Origin: Sporomusa sphaeroides DSM 2875
Lineage (GTDB): Bacteria; Bacillota; Negativicutes; Sporomusales; Sporomusaceae
DNA: 64,000 nucleotides
Reading direction: 5' to 3'
NCBI RefSeq assembly: GCF_001941975.2
Contig: NZ_CP146991.1
Coordinates: forward strand, 1,598,524-1,662,523
The position numbers were made by a program, and so were the translations under genes. Below are positions 1 through 10,582 of the stretch, one piece after another (the stretch's first letter is position 1; every line of letters starts with the position of its first letter). The notes below the pieces were generated by a model. That model was not told the origin of the DNA. It did no database searches and was given only the letters and a program-made list of their open reading frames with translations.

Positions 1-1
1 G

Positions 2-835
2 GTCGTACCCAATATGACAAGCAAGCCGTTCCGGTCACGAATACCATACCTCACCAAAGCTCAAACCTCGCAAAGCAAAGGTACAGTTATTTTCTTTACC
101 GGCTGCACACTAAACTACATGTACCCCGAAACCGGCGAAGCCGTACTTCGTATCCTGACCCGCAACGGCTATGATATTATCATCCCTGAAGACCAATGCT
201 GTTGCGGCACCCCGGCCCTTACCTCCGGCGATGTCGAAACCGCCCGGATACTGGCCGAACAAAACATCAAAGCCATTAACCAGCAACAGTATGACTATAT
301 CATTACCGCCTGCCCAACCTGCGGCACCGCCTTACGGGCAGAATACAAGTCCCTGCTTAAGGATTCGCCGCTCTTACGCGAATGGGAAACCCTATCCGCC
401 AAAGTCATGGACATCACTGAGTTTGTGGTACAGCACGGCGATCTGACAAGCTTCGGCAAGCTGCCGTTGAAAATCACCTACCATGACGCCTGCCACTTCG
501 TGCGTGGCATGAATGTCGCGGCACAACCGCGGCAAATCTTCCAAGCCATCCCCGGCCTGGAATTTACCGAAATGAAAGAGGCAGACCGCTGCTGCGGCTG
601 CGGCGGAACCTTCAGTGCCGTATACTATGAACTGTCACGTAAAATCAATGACGTTAAAATCGACAACATTGAAGCCACCGGCATGGACTATGTCACAGCC
701 GGCTGCTCATCCTGCCGGATGCATATTACCGATGGCCTGAACCAACGAAACAGCTGGGTTAAATTCCTGCACACCGCTGAAATTATTGACAAGGCTTATG
801 AGGCAGGCCAAAAGGAAAAGGGGGGTCAGGTTTAA
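2..835 (+). CDS. Glycolate/lactate oxidase Fe-S subunit (GlcF/LutA-like), 5' partial
   Basis: The reading frame is open to the left window edge, so the gene starts outside. What is visible is the two-CCG-domain half of a GlcF/LutA/HdrD-like iron-sulfur subunit: a first cysteine-rich set (FTGCTLNY, QCCCGTPALTSGD, CPTCGTAL) and a second (CHFVRG, CCGCGGTFS, CSSCRMHI). Family members usually carry two N-terminal [4Fe-4S] ferredoxin motifs, which would lie upstream. The subunit passes electrons from the FAD subunit to a quinone or another carrier. Its stop codon overlaps the ATG of the FAD subunit by one base, so the two are translationally coupled. The substrate (glycolate, D- or L-lactate) cannot be told from this part. 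Confidence 0.85.
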   Translation, partial: VVPNMTSKPFRSRIPYLTKAQTSQSKGTVIFFTGCTLNYMYPETGEAVLRILTRNGYDIIIPEDQCCCGTPALTSGDVETARILAEQNIKAINQQQYDYIITACPTCGTALRAEYKSLLKDSPLLREWETLSAKVMDITEFVVQHGDLTSFGKLPLKITYHDACHFVRGMNVAAQPRQIFQAIPGLEFTEMKEADRCCGCGGTFSAVYYELSRKINDVKIDNIEATGMDYVTAGCSSCRMHITDGLNQRNSWVKFLHTAEIIDKAYEAGQKEKGGQV

Positions 836-2226
836 TGAACAGCACTATTCTCAATGAACTCCGGCGCATAGTCGGCGACAGATATGTCATGAGTGAAAAA
901 GAAGACCGGATCATTTACGCCAGTGATTCCACCATGTTTGACTACTGTCCGGACGTCGTGGTACAGCCGGCCACCCGTGAAGAAGTGGTTGCCATTGTCA
1001 AATTGGCCGCCAGGAACAATATTCCCGTTACCGGACGGGGAGCAGGTACCTGCCTGTCCGGCGGAGCCATTGCCCTCAAAGGCGGAATTATTGTCGACAT
1101 GGTAAGAATGAACCGCATCCGTAGCATTGACGCCGCTAACAAGGTAGCCGTTGTTGAACCGGGGGTTATTACCTTCGAGCTGGCTTCACAAGCCGCCAAA
1201 CAAGGTCTGCTCTATCCGCCTGATCCTTCCAGCTGGAAAGAATCGACGCTGGGCGGTAATGTAGCCGAATGTGCCGGCGGTCCCAAAGGGGTTAAATATG
1301 GGATTACCCGTAACTTTGTGCTGAGTTTGGAAGTGGTATTGCCAAATGGTCAAGTGGTTGAAACCGGCAATGCGGTAGACGGTGATATGTGCGGGCCGGA
1401 CTGGACTATGCTGCTGACTGGTTCAGAAGGAACACTGGGCTTGATTACGGCCATTACCCTGCGGCTAGTATCGGCTCCCATAACCAAAAAGACCATGCTG
1501 GCTATTTATGAACGCCTGGAAGACGCGGCCAAAACCGTGAGTGTGACCATGGCGTCCGGAATTATTCCGACTACGCTGGAGTTAATGGATAACATGGCCA
1601 TTGTGGCTACGGAAAAGGCATTGAAAATTGGCTTGCCGGTACATGCTGGCGGGTTGCTGCTTATTGAAGTTGACGGAGTGCCGTCAACGGTAGAGGAAAA
1701 TGCCAAGCGGATCAGCGAAATTTGCCAAGAGTGCGGCGTAATGGAATTTAAAATCGCTCAAACGGCAGCCGAAGCCGAAAAACTATGGGCGGCCCGCCGG
1801 GGTATCGCCAAAGCCTTTGGTCAGATTGCCCCCTGCAAATATGCTGAAGATGCCACCGTACCGCGCAGCCTGGTTCCGGTATTGGTGGAAAAGTCAATGG
1901 AAATAGCGAAAAAACATAATATACCTATCCTGATTTGCGGTCATGCCGGTGACGGCAATATGCATCCGACGATTCTGTTTGACAAAAGGGATAAAGCCGC
2001 GTTCGAGCGGGCCGAAAAGGCATTGGCGGATGTGCATATTGTGACGTTGGAGTTAGGCGGAACCTTAAGCGGCGAGCATGGAATCGGTTTTGCCAAAGCG
2101 CCGTATTTGCGCGCCGAGGTGGGTCCTGTCGGCTATAAGCTGGGGAAGGATGTGAAGGCGGTTATTGATCCTGAAAACTTTATGAACCCCGGGAAAATGT
2201 TTAATTATGAAGGGGAACTGCATTAG
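835..2226 (+). CDS. FAD-linked oxidase, GlcD/D-lactate dehydrogenase family
   Basis: A 463-residue flavoprotein of the GlcD/Dld2 type, which oxidises a 2-hydroxy acid (glycolate or D-lactate) to the 2-oxo acid. The N-terminal half is the FAD-binding type 4 (PCMH) domain, with the FAD loop GRGAGTCLSGGA near residue 65 and GGNVAECAGGPKG near 140. The C-terminal half is the FAD-oxidase cap with HAGDGNMHP near 370 and SGEHGIG near 412, the usual active-site and FAD contacts. Length is normal for the family. It is coupled to the Fe-S subunit just upstream. Genome context does not fix the substrate; in related anaerobes such pairs often act as lactate dehydrogenases with EtfAB, and no etf gene is in view. 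Confidence 0.88.
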   Translation: MNSTILNELRRIVGDRYVMSEKEDRIIYASDSTMFDYCPDVVVQPATREEVVAIVKLAARNNIPVTGRGAGTCLSGGAIALKGGIIVDMVRMNRIRSIDAANKVAVVEPGVITFELASQAAKQGLLYPPDPSSWKESTLGGNVAECAGGPKGVKYGITRNFVLSLEVVLPNGQVVETGNAVDGDMCGPDWTMLLTGSEGTLGLITAITLRLVSAPITKKTMLAIYERLEDAAKTVSVTMASGIIPTTLELMDNMAIVATEKALKIGLPVHAGGLLLIEVDGVPSTVEENAKRISEICQECGVMEFKIAQTAAEAEKLWAARRGIAKAFGQIAPCKYAEDATVPRSLVPVLVEKSMEIAKKHNIPILICGHAGDGNMHPTILFDKRDKAAFERAEKALADVHIVTLELGGTLSGEHGIGFAKAPYLRAEVGPVGYKLGKDVKAVIDPENFMNPGKMFNYEGELH

Positions 2227-2352
2227 TTGGGTCAAATAACAAATACCCCGCATCCAGAGGCTATGCGGACATTGCCAAAAGATACGGGGTATTGCATGTA
2301 AGCTATTGAACTGTCGGATACTGAACGTTATCTTCGGTGGTGTAAACGGTCG

Positions 2353-2379
2353 GCTGCCCAATCAATGGGCAGCTGACTA
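2353..2379 (+). terminator. Terminator between convergent genes
   Basis: A perfect 8-bp stem (GCTGCCCA / TGGGCAGC, loop ATCAA) is followed by a T-rich tail on the plus strand. It lies between the FAD oxidase and the convergent fdhA stop. The minus-strand side is preceded by A-rich sequence but has no clean T-run, so it mainly serves the plus-strand operon. A looser inverted repeat (ATACCCCG at 2243 with CGGGGTAT at 2285) lies just upstream. Confidence 0.6.
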
Positions 2380-2394
2380 TTTTATTTGCTGGCG

Positions 2395-5070
2395 TTATAG
2401 CTTTTCAATCTTAACGGCAGATACCTTATACTCATAGGTTTTAGTCGTTTTGTCGACATTGCTGCTGGTAAGCTCATTGGTCGGAGTTGCCAGGTAGTGG
2501 AAGGACATCCAGATGACTCCCGGCGGCACCCGGTCGGTTACCCATGCCTTGGTCTGTACTTTGCCGCGCCGTGAGGCCACACTGATGGTTTCCTGATCCT
2601 GAATACCCAGTCGTTTGGCATCGTCAGGATTCAGCATGGCTTGTTCCTCAGAGCGGAAAGAAGTCAGCGTTTTTGAATACCCGGGGGTTGTAATATTGTA
2701 ATGATAGAGGATACGGCCTGTGCTTAAGAGGAAGGGGTATTCGGCGTCCGGCTCCTCGCCGGGCGGCTGGTGTTCTATTGGCTGGAACCTGGCAATACCA
2801 CAACTGAATTTGCCTTTATCATGAAGATATTGGGTACCGGGATGGTTTTTGTCCGTTACCGGCCACTGCAGGCCGCTTTCGTCCAGGCGGTCAAAGGAAA
2901 CACCGCCGTAGATCGGGCTGAGCGAGGCCATTTCATCCATAATTTCACTCGGATGATTGTAGGACATCGGATATCCCATACGATTGGACAGATCGATCAG
3001 GATACGCCAGTCAGGACGGCTGTCGCCAAGCGGGTTGATGGCTTGCCGGACCCGCTGCACACGGCGTTCGGTATTGGTAAAGGTGCCGTCTTTTTCGGCA
3101 AAGGAGGCTCCTGGCAGAACCACATCTGCCAACTTGGCAGTTTCGGTCAGAAATAGATTTTGCACCACCAGGAAATCCAGATGCTGGAGGGCTTTGCGTA
3201 CATGATTGGCGTCGCCGTCAGTCAGCACCGGATCTTCCCCCATGATATACATGGCTTTGACTTCGCCGCTAATGGCTTTATCAAACATATCGGGAATCAT
3301 GAGCCCGACTTTGTTCGATAATTTTACGCCCCATGCTTCTTCAAACTTATCCTGCACCATCGGGAAATCGACTTTTTGGTAGCCTGGGTAAACATTAGGC
3401 AAAGCCCCCATGTCACAGGCACCCTGCACATTGTTTTGGCCGCGCATCGGATTCAGGCCGGCATTGGGTTTACCGATATTGCCTGTCATTAAAGTGAGAT
3501 TGGCTAAGCTCATAACATTATCTGTGCCGCAGATGTGTTCGGTGATGCCCAAGGTATAGAAAATCTGAGCCCGTTCCGCAGTACCATAAATTTTGGCTGC
3601 TTCAAACAACAAGTGTTCGGGTACACCGGTAATCTTTTCCACATATTCGGGGGTGTATTTTTCCACGGTTTCCGCTACCTGCTCAAAGCCGCTGGTGCAT
3701 TCTTTGATGAAGGCCTCGTCGTGCCAGCCGGACTTAAGAATAATATGCATAAGACCGTTGATTAAGGCAATATCGGTACCAGGCTTCAGGCGCAGCCATA
3801 CGTGGGCTTTGCCGGCCAGCTCGGTTTTCCGTGGATCGGCTACCACGAGAGTAGCACCGTTGCGGAGGGCTTGACGCATTTTGGCTCCGATGACAGGATG
3901 GGCTTCGGTTGGGTTAGCGCCAATGACAAACAGAACTTTACTGTGGGGAATTTCGTTAATGGAATTGGTCATTGCTCCGGAACCGAATGAAGTGGCCAGA
4001 CCGGCCACGGTGGGAGCGTGTCAGGTACGGGCGCAGTGATCGATATTATTGGTGCCGATCGCTGCGCGCATGAATTTTTGCATAAGATAATTGTCTTCAT
4101 TAACACACCGGGCAGAACTAAGTGCCGCTAAGGCATCACTGCCGTGGGAAGTTTTTATGTCGGTAAATTTGCTGGCAATCAAATCGAGCGCTTCATCCCA
4201 GCTTGCTTCCACAAATTCGCCATTTTTCTTGATCAAAGGTGTGGTAAGGCGCTCCGGGCTGTGGATGAAGTCAATGCCGAAACGGCCTTTAACGCAGGTA
4301 AGGCGACCGTTGACAGGGCTGCTCAAATTGGAGGTAACCCCAATGACCTTGCCGTCCTTTACGTTCAGGTCAAAATTGCAGCCAACGCCGCAGAAGGGGC
4401 AGGTGGTTTTGACCTTTTTATCCGGCAAACCGGCATGCTGCATAGGTTTTTCTGTCAAAGCGCCTACCGGGCAGGCCGATACGCAGGTTCCACAAAATAC
4501 ACAACTGGACGAATCGACCATTGGTTCGTCAAAAGCCGGCGTTACCTTAGTATCAAAGCCCCGGTTTGTCCAATCGAGGGTATCACAACATTGTATTTCC
4601 CGGCAAACGCGGACACAGCGTCCACAAAGAATACACTTGTTGTTATCACGGATAATAAAGGGGTTGCTGTCATCTATGGCATAGCTGCGGCGTTCTCCCT
4701 CAAAGCGAATTTCGCGAATGCCAAGATTGCTTGAGAGCGACTGCAATTCGCAATCCTGGCTGCGTTGACAATGCAGGCAATCCTGCGGATGGTTAGCCAA
4801 TATGAGCTCAACCACACTTTTGCGTGCTTCCCGGATAACTGCAGAGTTAGTGCGTACCACCAGTCCTGCTGAAGCCGGATAGGTACAGGCAGTAACCAGC
4901 CCTCGCACACCTTCTACCTCCACGACACAGACCCGGCAGGCACCCTCGGGAGTTAAGTCGGCAAGATGGCACAAAGTGGGGATTGTTACTCCGGCTTGTT
5001 GAGCTGCCTCTAACAGAGTACTTCCTTCAGCGATTTCAATAACCTGTCCATCAATGGTTAAATTGACCAT
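2395..5070 (-). CDS. fdhA: Formate dehydrogenase catalytic subunit, selenocysteine-containing
   Basis: An 891-residue selenoprotein read through an in-frame TGA at 4023-4021 (Sec at residue 350). On both sides the protein is continuous: HCART-Sec-HAPTVAGL is the conserved active-site motif of Sec formate dehydrogenases. Domain order: NuoG-like [2Fe-2S] domain (residues 1-80), His-Cys3 cluster (HPQDCLHC), two [4Fe-4S] ferredoxin motifs (CILCGRCVRVC, CVFCGTCVSAC), the molybdopterin-proximal cluster (CPFCGVGC near 226), then the Mo/W-bis-MGD oxidoreductase fold and C-terminal dinucleotide-binding domain. Length matches the roughly 890-residue NADP-type FdhA of Moorella as I recall it. The ATG at 5070 follows an AAGGAG site. 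No beta subunit is adjacent; mobA is divergent upstream. It should oxidise formate or reduce CO2 in the cytoplasm. Confidence 0.93.
3992..4008 (-). promoter_or_regulatory. SECIS element of fdhA
   Basis: On the minus strand, 12 bases after the TGA, lies a 17-nt perfect hairpin: GTGGCC, loop GGTCT, GGCCAC. The loop equals the GGUCU apical loop of the E. coli fdhF SECIS, which SelB binds, and size and spacing also agree with the minimal bacterial element. This marks the TGA as a selenocysteine codon and not a nonsense mutation. Confidence 0.88.
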
Positions 5071-5510
5071 TACCAGTGTTCACACTCCTTATCGTAGTAT
5101 AGGGGTAATGTTGAGCAGAACCTTTAAAATATTTTGCCTGTGCAATTTTTCATAGGCCCGGATGAGTACTAATTGCTTAACGCCTGTCCTCCTTTTAAAA
5201 AAAGTTCCACTTTACCTGCTGAAATTCCTTCTTAACTTAGATTGTGATTTCCGGATATCCAAGTCTCGTATCAAGTTATATTATAAAAACAGATTGGCAT
5301 AAGCGCTAACTAATTATTCTGAATGGTAGGAATATTGCACTGAAGTGACTTGAGTTTTAGCTGGTTGTACTAAGCTAAAACTGTGGATTGGTCATTGAAT
5401 AGTGTGCTCATAGGCCGTCAAGCGATTGAATAGACATAATCTTGACATTATTGGTACAGCTTATTATAATTAAATATAATGTCTAATTATGAGATGGAGC
5501 GCTGGTTTTA
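5071..5510. other. Divergent fdhA-mobA intergenic region
   Basis: These 440 bases hold no convincing gene. They contain the fdhA ribosome site (AAGGAG, minus strand, about 5083-5090), a TATAAT-like box for fdhA at 5285-5280 without a good -35, a 10-bp perfect inverted repeat at 5353-5382 (AGTTTTAGCT / AGCTAAAACT, 10-base loop) with no T-run, and the strong mobA promoter. The long leader left for fdhA (about 200 bases) has no structure that I could assign. Confidence 0.6.
5442..5470 (+). promoter_or_regulatory. Sigma-A promoter of mobA
   Basis: TTGACA (5442-5447), a 17-base spacer and TATAAT (5465-5470): a consensus housekeeping promoter 40 bases ahead of the mobA start. Confidence 0.8.
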
Positions 5511-6155
5511 TTGAGTATATTCAAGGATAACCCCAGGTGGCGGAATACTATTACTCCGTTCATATTGTCTGGAGGGAAAAGCCGGCGAATGGGGAGAAAT
5601 AAATCTTTTGTAAGACTGGGCGGCAGGCCGTTAATCGAAATTGTTGTCGGGAAAGTGGCCGACATTTTCCAGCAGAAACCGGTGATTATTACCAATCATC
5701 CGGAGGAATACTCTTATTTAGGGTGTAACATGATTGGTGACATTGTCAAAGATAAAGGCCCGTTAGGCGGCATCCATGCAGGGCTGATTAGTTCACCTAC
5801 ACCTTACATATTTGTTTTTGCCTGTGACATGCCTTTTATCGAAAAAGCCTTTATCCACTATATGATGAACCGGTTAGCAGGGGAAGATATTCTTATTCCG
5901 CATAACGGCGAAAGTGTAGAGCCTTTGCACGCAATATACTCAAAGCAGTGCATAGCTGCGATTGAGCTTCATCTTCATAAAGATCATTGCTGTGTTCAAT
6001 CTTTTTTTCAAGATGTAAATATCGCCTATGTTGAGCAACCTGAGATGACTGGGCTGAATATCCTGGATCATTATTTCTTAAATGTGAATACAGTGGAAGA
6101 TTTAACAGCAGCTGAGCGTTACCTTGTGCAGTCGCGTGATAACCTCAAATCTTGA
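5511..6155 (+). CDS. mobA: Molybdenum cofactor guanylyltransferase
   Basis: A 214-residue MobA-family nucleotidyltransferase, which joins GMP from GTP to molybdopterin to make the MGD cofactor needed by enzymes such as FdhA. The N-terminal signature SGGKSRRMGRNKSF (from residue 20) is the GTP-binding loop, and the metal-binding FACDMPF motif follows near residue 100. The start is TTG at 5511 behind a GGAG site at 5496; the next in-frame ATG lies inside the signature loop, so TTG is needed. The gene is divergent from fdhA, its likely client, and stands alone because the next gene has its own promoter. Confidence 0.88.
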   Translation: MSIFKDNPRWRNTITPFILSGGKSRRMGRNKSFVRLGGRPLIEIVVGKVADIFQQKPVIITNHPEEYSYLGCNMIGDIVKDKGPLGGIHAGLISSPTPYIFVFACDMPFIEKAFIHYMMNRLAGEDILIPHNGESVEPLHAIYSKQCIAAIELHLHKDHCCVQSFFQDVNIAYVEQPEMTGLNILDHYFLNVNTVEDLTAAERYLVQSRDNLKS

Positions 6156-6181
6156 CATGGTTTACTTTAAACAGGTATAAT
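6152..6181 (+). promoter_or_regulatory. Promoter of the valS T-box leader
   Basis: TTGACA (6152-6157), 18-base spacer, TATAAT (6176-6181). The -35 box overlaps the mobA stop codon. Confidence 0.75.
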
Positions 6182-6189
6182 AAAAACCA

Positions 6190-6441
6190 ATTACATACAA
6201 TAACGGCGAAGAATGGAAAAGTAGGCTGATGCGCCTGTTTTAGAGAGGGAACCCGAGGCTGGAAGGTTTCTCTGTGTGCAAGCTGAAGGTCATCCAGGAG
6301 CCGCCCCGCTGAACCGATTTAGTAGGCGTGGCCGGATTGCCCCGTTACGGCAGAGCAAGTGTTCGGTTTTGGCCGAAAATCAAGGTGGTACCGCGGAAGT
6401 TAATTCTTTTCGTCCTTATAGTGGATGAAAAGATTTTTTTT
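6190..6441 (+). promoter_or_regulatory. T-box riboswitch, valine
   Basis: A tRNA-sensing leader. The invariant T-box AAGGTGGTACCGCG is at 6382-6395. It is followed by an intrinsic terminator at 6405-6441 (TCTTTTCGTCC / GGATGAAAAGA and eight T). Stem I is visible upstream, with the distal AGAGAGG...TTTCTCT arms and a GAAGGTCA stretch in which GTC (6289-6291), a valine codon followed by A, fits the specifier. Uncharged tRNA-Val should favour the antiterminator and so valS expression. Confidence 0.92.
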
Positions 6442-6505
6442 ATGCAAATTATAGCAGCAATAGCTCTGCTGTCAGTTCATGCAAACACATATTCAAGGAG
6501 GACAT

Positions 6506-9160
6506 ATGGAACAGAAGAACAATATTCCAACCGTCTATGACCCGCAGGCCGTTGAGGCCAAATGGTATGCATTCTGGGAAGAAAATAATTTATTTCATGC
6601 CAAGACAGATCCGAATAAACAGCCCTTCAGCATTGTTATTCCGCCGCCCAATGTTACCGGACAATTACATATGGGCCACGCCCTGGATAACACCCTGCAG
6701 GATATTCTTATCCGGTTTAAGCGGCTGCAGGGTTATGACACGCTGTGGATGCCGGGTACCGACCATGCAGGAATTGCCACCCAGATAAAGGTGGAAGAAA
6801 TGCTGGCCCAGGACGGGAAAACCCGTTATGATCTGGGGCGCGAAACCTTTATTGACAGGGTATGGGACTGGAAAGCCCAGTACGGCAGCCGCATCATCAA
6901 TCAACTCAAGCGTTTGGGTGCTTCCTGTGATTGGCAGCGCGAACGCTTTACCATGGATGAGGGCTGCTCGAAAGCTGTCCGCGAAGTATTTGTCAGCTTG
7001 TATGAGCAAGGGCTTATTTACCAGGGCAACCGTATCACCAACTGGTGCCCGCGCTGTAATACGGCGCTTAGTGATATTGAGGTAGAGCATGAGGAACAGC
7101 CGGGTAATTTGTATCATGTCCGTTATCCGGTAGAAGGTGCTGACGGTGAGTATGTAACTGTTGCCACCACCCGGCCGGAAACCATCCTGGGAGACAGCGG
7201 GGTGGCTGTTCATCCCGAGGATGCCAGGTATAAACATTTGCTGGGCAAATATCTGGTACTGCCGCTGGTAGGCCGCCGTTTGCCGATTGTGGCTGATGAA
7301 TATGTTGACCCTTCTTTTGGCACAGGCGCGGTAAAGGTGACACCGGCGCATGATCCTAACGATTTTGACATGGGATTAAGGCACAAACTTCCCGAAATTG
7401 TTGTTATAAATCCTGACGGTACTATGGCTGCAGATACCGGCAAATATGCCGGCATAGACCGCTATGAATGCCGTAAGGCGCTTGTTGACGACCTCAAAGC
7501 CCAGGGTTATCTTGTAAAAATTGACGAGCACAATCACGCTGTCGGCCATTGCCAGCGCTGCAGCACAATTGTTGAGCCGCTGGTATCGAAACAATGGTTT
7601 GTCAAGATGGAGCCGCTGGCTAAACCGGCGATTGAAGCGGTAACCTCAGGCAACATCCAATTTGTACCTGAGCGTTTTACAAAAACTTACACCAATTGGC
7701 TGGAGAACATCAGGGACTGGTGTATTTCCCGTCAAATTTGGTGGGGTCACCGGATTCCGGCCTGGTATTGTGGTTGCGGTGAAGTTACCGTATCCCGGGA
7801 TGACATTACCGCCTGCCCCAAGTGTGGCGGCAGTGTTGAACAAGACCCCGATGTGCTGGATACTTGGTTTAGTTCGGCGTTATGGCCGTTTTCCACCATG
7901 GGCTGGCCGGAAAATACCGCCGAATTAAAACAATTTTATCCGACCAGTGTACTGGTGACAGGCTATGATATTATTTTCTTCTGGGTTGCCAGAATGATCA
8001 TGATGGGACTGAAGTTTCAGGAGGATATTCCTTTCCGGCATGTCTTTATTCATGGCCTGGTACGTGATAGTCAGGGACGGAAGATGAGTAAATCGCTCGG
8101 TAACGGTATTGACCCGTTAGACGTGATTGATAAATACGGTGCCGATACCTTGCGCTTTATGCTGGTAACCGGCAACACGCCCGGCAATGATATGCGTTTT
8201 TACTGGGAACGGGTAGAGTCCAGCCGGAACTTTGCCAACAAGATTTGGAATGCTTCGCGGTTTGTGCTGATGAACCTGGAAGGCTTTGACCCGGCATTTG
8301 TACCAGATGCCAAAGCCTTTACCCTTGCCGACAAATGGATTTTGAGCCGTTATAATCAGACGGTGGCGGATGTTACCCGCAATCTGGAAAGGTTTGAGCT
8401 GGGGGAAGCTGCCCGCATGGTATATGAGTTCATCTGGGACGAGTTCTGTGACTGGTATATTGAGTTGGCCAAAGGCCGTCTTTATAATAAGGAAGATGCT
8501 GAAAGCCGCAAAGTGGCCCAGTATGTTCTCAGTTATATATTAGGTAATACGCTAACCCTGCTTCATCCCTTTATGCCCTTTATCACTGAAGCCATCTGGC
8601 AGAGCCTGCCGCACCAGGGACTTAGTATTATGACCAATAGCTGGCCGGTGGAAGACACAAAACTGTCTTACCCTCAGGACGAGCAGCTTATGGGTATTTT
8701 GATGGAAGTAATTAAAGCGGTGCGCAATATGCGGGCCGAAGTCAATGTGCCACCGGGGAAAAAGAGTGAGGTTATTTTAAAGATTGCCGCTGCTGAGCTT
8801 AAAACCCGGCTTGAAGCCAATAGTGACTATATCAGAATATTGGCTGCCGCCGAGCCGGTGACAATTCTTGCCATTGATGCCGCCACACCGGAGAACGCTA
8901 TGACCGCAGTGGCAAATGGCGTGGAGATTTACCTGCCGCTTAAGGGACTGATTGATGTTGAAAAAGAAACAGCCCGGCTAAACAAAGAAATGGTCAGTCT
9001 GGACAAAGAACTTTCCCGTATTGCCGGCAAACTTGATAACCCTGCCTTTACCGCCAAAGCTCCTGCAGAGGTTATTGAGAAAGAAAAGATCAAACAAACT
9101 GAGTATCTGGAAAAACAGGCAGCCATTAAAGAGCGCCTGGCCTATTTAGCCCAACTGTAG
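6506..9160 (+). CDS. valS: Valyl-tRNA synthetase
   Basis: An 884-residue class I synthetase that charges tRNA-Val. The HIGH-type motif [15 protein letters not shown] is near residue 45, and KMSKS ([11 protein letters not shown]) is near 525. The large editing domain lies between, a zinc-type cysteine set ([23 protein letters not shown]) follows it, and the C-terminal tail (about 815-880) is a charged coiled coil that binds tRNA, as in bacterial ValRS. The ATG at 6506 is preceded by AAGGAGG at a normal distance; an ATG 27 bases upstream has no such site. Expression is under the valine T-box. Confidence 0.97.
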   Translation: MEQKNNIPTVYDPQAVEAKWYAFWEENNLFHAKTDPNKQPFSIVIPPPNVTGQLHMGHALDNTLQDILIRFKRLQGYDTLWMPGTDHAGIATQIKVEEMLAQDGKTRYDLGRETFIDRVWDWKAQYGSRIINQLKRLGASCDWQRERFTMDEGCSKAVREVFVSLYEQGLIYQGNRITNWCPRCNTALSDIEVEHEEQPGNLYHVRYPVEGADGEYVTVATTRPETILGDSGVAVHPEDARYKHLLGKYLVLPLVGRRLPIVADEYVDPSFGTGAVKVTPAHDPNDFDMGLRHKLPEIVVINPDGTMAADTGKYAGIDRYECRKALVDDLKAQGYLVKIDEHNHAVGHCQRCSTIVEPLVSKQWFVKMEPLAKPAIEAVTSGNIQFVPERFTKTYTNWLENIRDWCISRQIWWGHRIPAWYCGCGEVTVSRDDITACPKCGGSVEQDPDVLDTWFSSALWPFSTMGWPENTAELKQFYPTSVLVTGYDIIFFWVARMIMMGLKFQEDIPFRHVFIHGLVRDSQGRKMSKSLGNGIDPLDVIDKYGADTLRFMLVTGNTPGNDMRFYWERVESSRNFANKIWNASRFVLMNLEGFDPAFVPDAKAFTLADKWILSRYNQTVADVTRNLERFELGEAARMVYEFIWDEFCDWYIELAKGRLYNKEDAESRKVAQYVLSYILGNTLTLLHPFMPFITEAIWQSLPHQGLSIMTNSWPVEDTKLSYPQDEQLMGILMEVIKAVRNMRAEVNVPPGKKSEVILKIAAAELKTRLEANSDYIRILAAAEPVTILAIDAATPENAMTAVANGVEIYLPLKGLIDVEKETARLNKEMVSLDKELSRIAGKLDNPAFTAKAPAEVIEKEKIKQTEYLEKQAAIKERLAYLAQL

Positions 9161-9268
9161 CACAGTGCCTGTAGTCTGCCAAGTTTAAAGCTGTAGGATG
9201 AATAGAACATTGCGGATTTGGGCTTGGTGGACTACTAGTACCCTTATATTAATATGGAGGTGCAGCAT

Positions 9269-10552
9269 ATGACTTATGAAGAAACGTTAGCCTACCTCGA
9301 AAACCTGAGTAAATTCGGTATTAATCTGGGAATGGACCGGATTGAGCGGCTCCTGGAACTCATGCAGCAGCCCCAACGCCGCTTTAAAACCATCCATGTT
9401 ACCGGTACCAACGGCAAAGGTTCCACAACCGCCATGCTGGCAGCCATGCTGTCGGCCAGCGGGATAAAAACCGGTATGTACACGTCGCCGCATCTTACCG
9501 ACTATCCTGAACGGATGAAAATCAATGGACAGGAAATTACCAGGGAAGCCTTTGCTCAAGCGCTTACTTATACGAGCACCTTTGTTGAACAAATGCTGAC
9601 AGAAGGTTTTGAACAGCCGACTGAGTTTGAAGTACTTACTGCCGCCGCTTTTTACTATTTTGCGGCAGCAGGTGTCGAATATGCGGTTATTGAAGTGGGA
9701 CTGGGCGGCCTCTTGGATTCAACCAATGTAATTATTCCCGAAATCTCAGTTATTACCAATGTCACCCTGGAACATACTGACCGTTGCGGCTCGACGATTG
9801 CCGATGTCGCCCGCCATAAGGCCGGTATCATAAAAGATGGCGTGCCGGTTGTGACTGCCGCTAAAGGTGAGGCGCTGGCCTTCATTAAGCAGACGGCAGC
9901 AGAAAAAGGCGCTAAAGTTTATGTTAAAGATGAACATTTTACCGGCGAGTTTAAGGGCCTGGCAAATGGCAGGCAGCTGGTAGCTATAGAGGCTGGCAAA
10001 TTTGGCAAAATAGAGGCTGAGCTTAATCTTATTGGCTGTCATCAGGTGGAAAACAGCGCTGTGGCAGTTACCACTGCGTTGATTCTGGGAGCTAATGATA
10101 CCCGCATTACGCCACAGGCAGTAAAAGCGGCATTGGCGGCGGTTCTTTGGCCGGGGCGATTCGAAATAGTTCCCGGCACTCCTGTTCTGATTATTGACGG
10201 TGCCCATAATCCCGATGGCGCACGGGTGCTTCGCCAAAATCTTGATCAGGTATTTCCGGGCAAGGATATCACCTTTGCTTTAGGCATCTTGCGCGATAAG
10301 GACGTATCAGGCATTATTTGTGAGCTTATCCGCCCAACAGATACGGTTGTTACCGTTCAGCCGCTTTCCTACCGGGCGGCGACACCGGAGGAAATTGCCC
10401 GGGAAATAGAGGCGCGCCATGTGGAAGCTGCTGCCACCATTGAGTCGGGTATTGACCGGGCTAAGGAGCTGGCCGGTGCTGAGGGGATTGTTTGTGTAGC
10501 CGGTTCACTGTATCTCATTGGCGAAGCCCGTCAGATTATCTTTAAAAAGTAG
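9269..10552 (+). CDS. folC: Folylpolyglutamate synthase/dihydrofolate synthase
   Basis: A 427-residue Mur-ligase-like enzyme that adds glutamate to folates with ATP. The P-loop HVTGTNGKGSTTAML is near residue 48, EVGLGGLLDSTN near 145 and the C-terminal ligase motif DGAHNPDGAR near 310. The ATG at 9269 follows GGAGGTG; the in-frame ATG at 9254 overlaps that site and is less likely. The gene sits between valS and a membrane protein, a common valS-folC pairing in Firmicutes. Reduced folate polyglutamates would serve one-carbon metabolism, which fits a formate-using anaerobe. Confidence 0.95.
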   Translation: MTYEETLAYLENLSKFGINLGMDRIERLLELMQQPQRRFKTIHVTGTNGKGSTTAMLAAMLSASGIKTGMYTSPHLTDYPERMKINGQEITREAFAQALTYTSTFVEQMLTEGFEQPTEFEVLTAAAFYYFAAAGVEYAVIEVGLGGLLDSTNVIIPEISVITNVTLEHTDRCGSTIADVARHKAGIIKDGVPVVTAAKGEALAFIKQTAAEKGAKVYVKDEHFTGEFKGLANGRQLVAIEAGKFGKIEAELNLIGCHQVENSAVAVTTALILGANDTRITPQAVKAALAAVLWPGRFEIVPGTPVLIIDGAHNPDGARVLRQNLDQVFPGKDITFALGILRDKDVSGIICELIRPTDTVVTVQPLSYRAATPEEIAREIEARHVEAAATIESGIDRAKELAGAEGIVCVAGSLYLIGEARQIIFKK

Positions 10553-10582
10553 ACAAATATGACAGAATTGTATATAATAATT

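Noticed and set aside
2395-4008. Reading fdhA as a pseudogene or two genes
   Set aside because: The break is a TGA exactly at the conserved Sec position and is followed by a SECIS hairpin.
6665-7351. Long antisense ORF inside valS
   Set aside because: A shadow of the well-supported valS frame; no ribosome site or family features.
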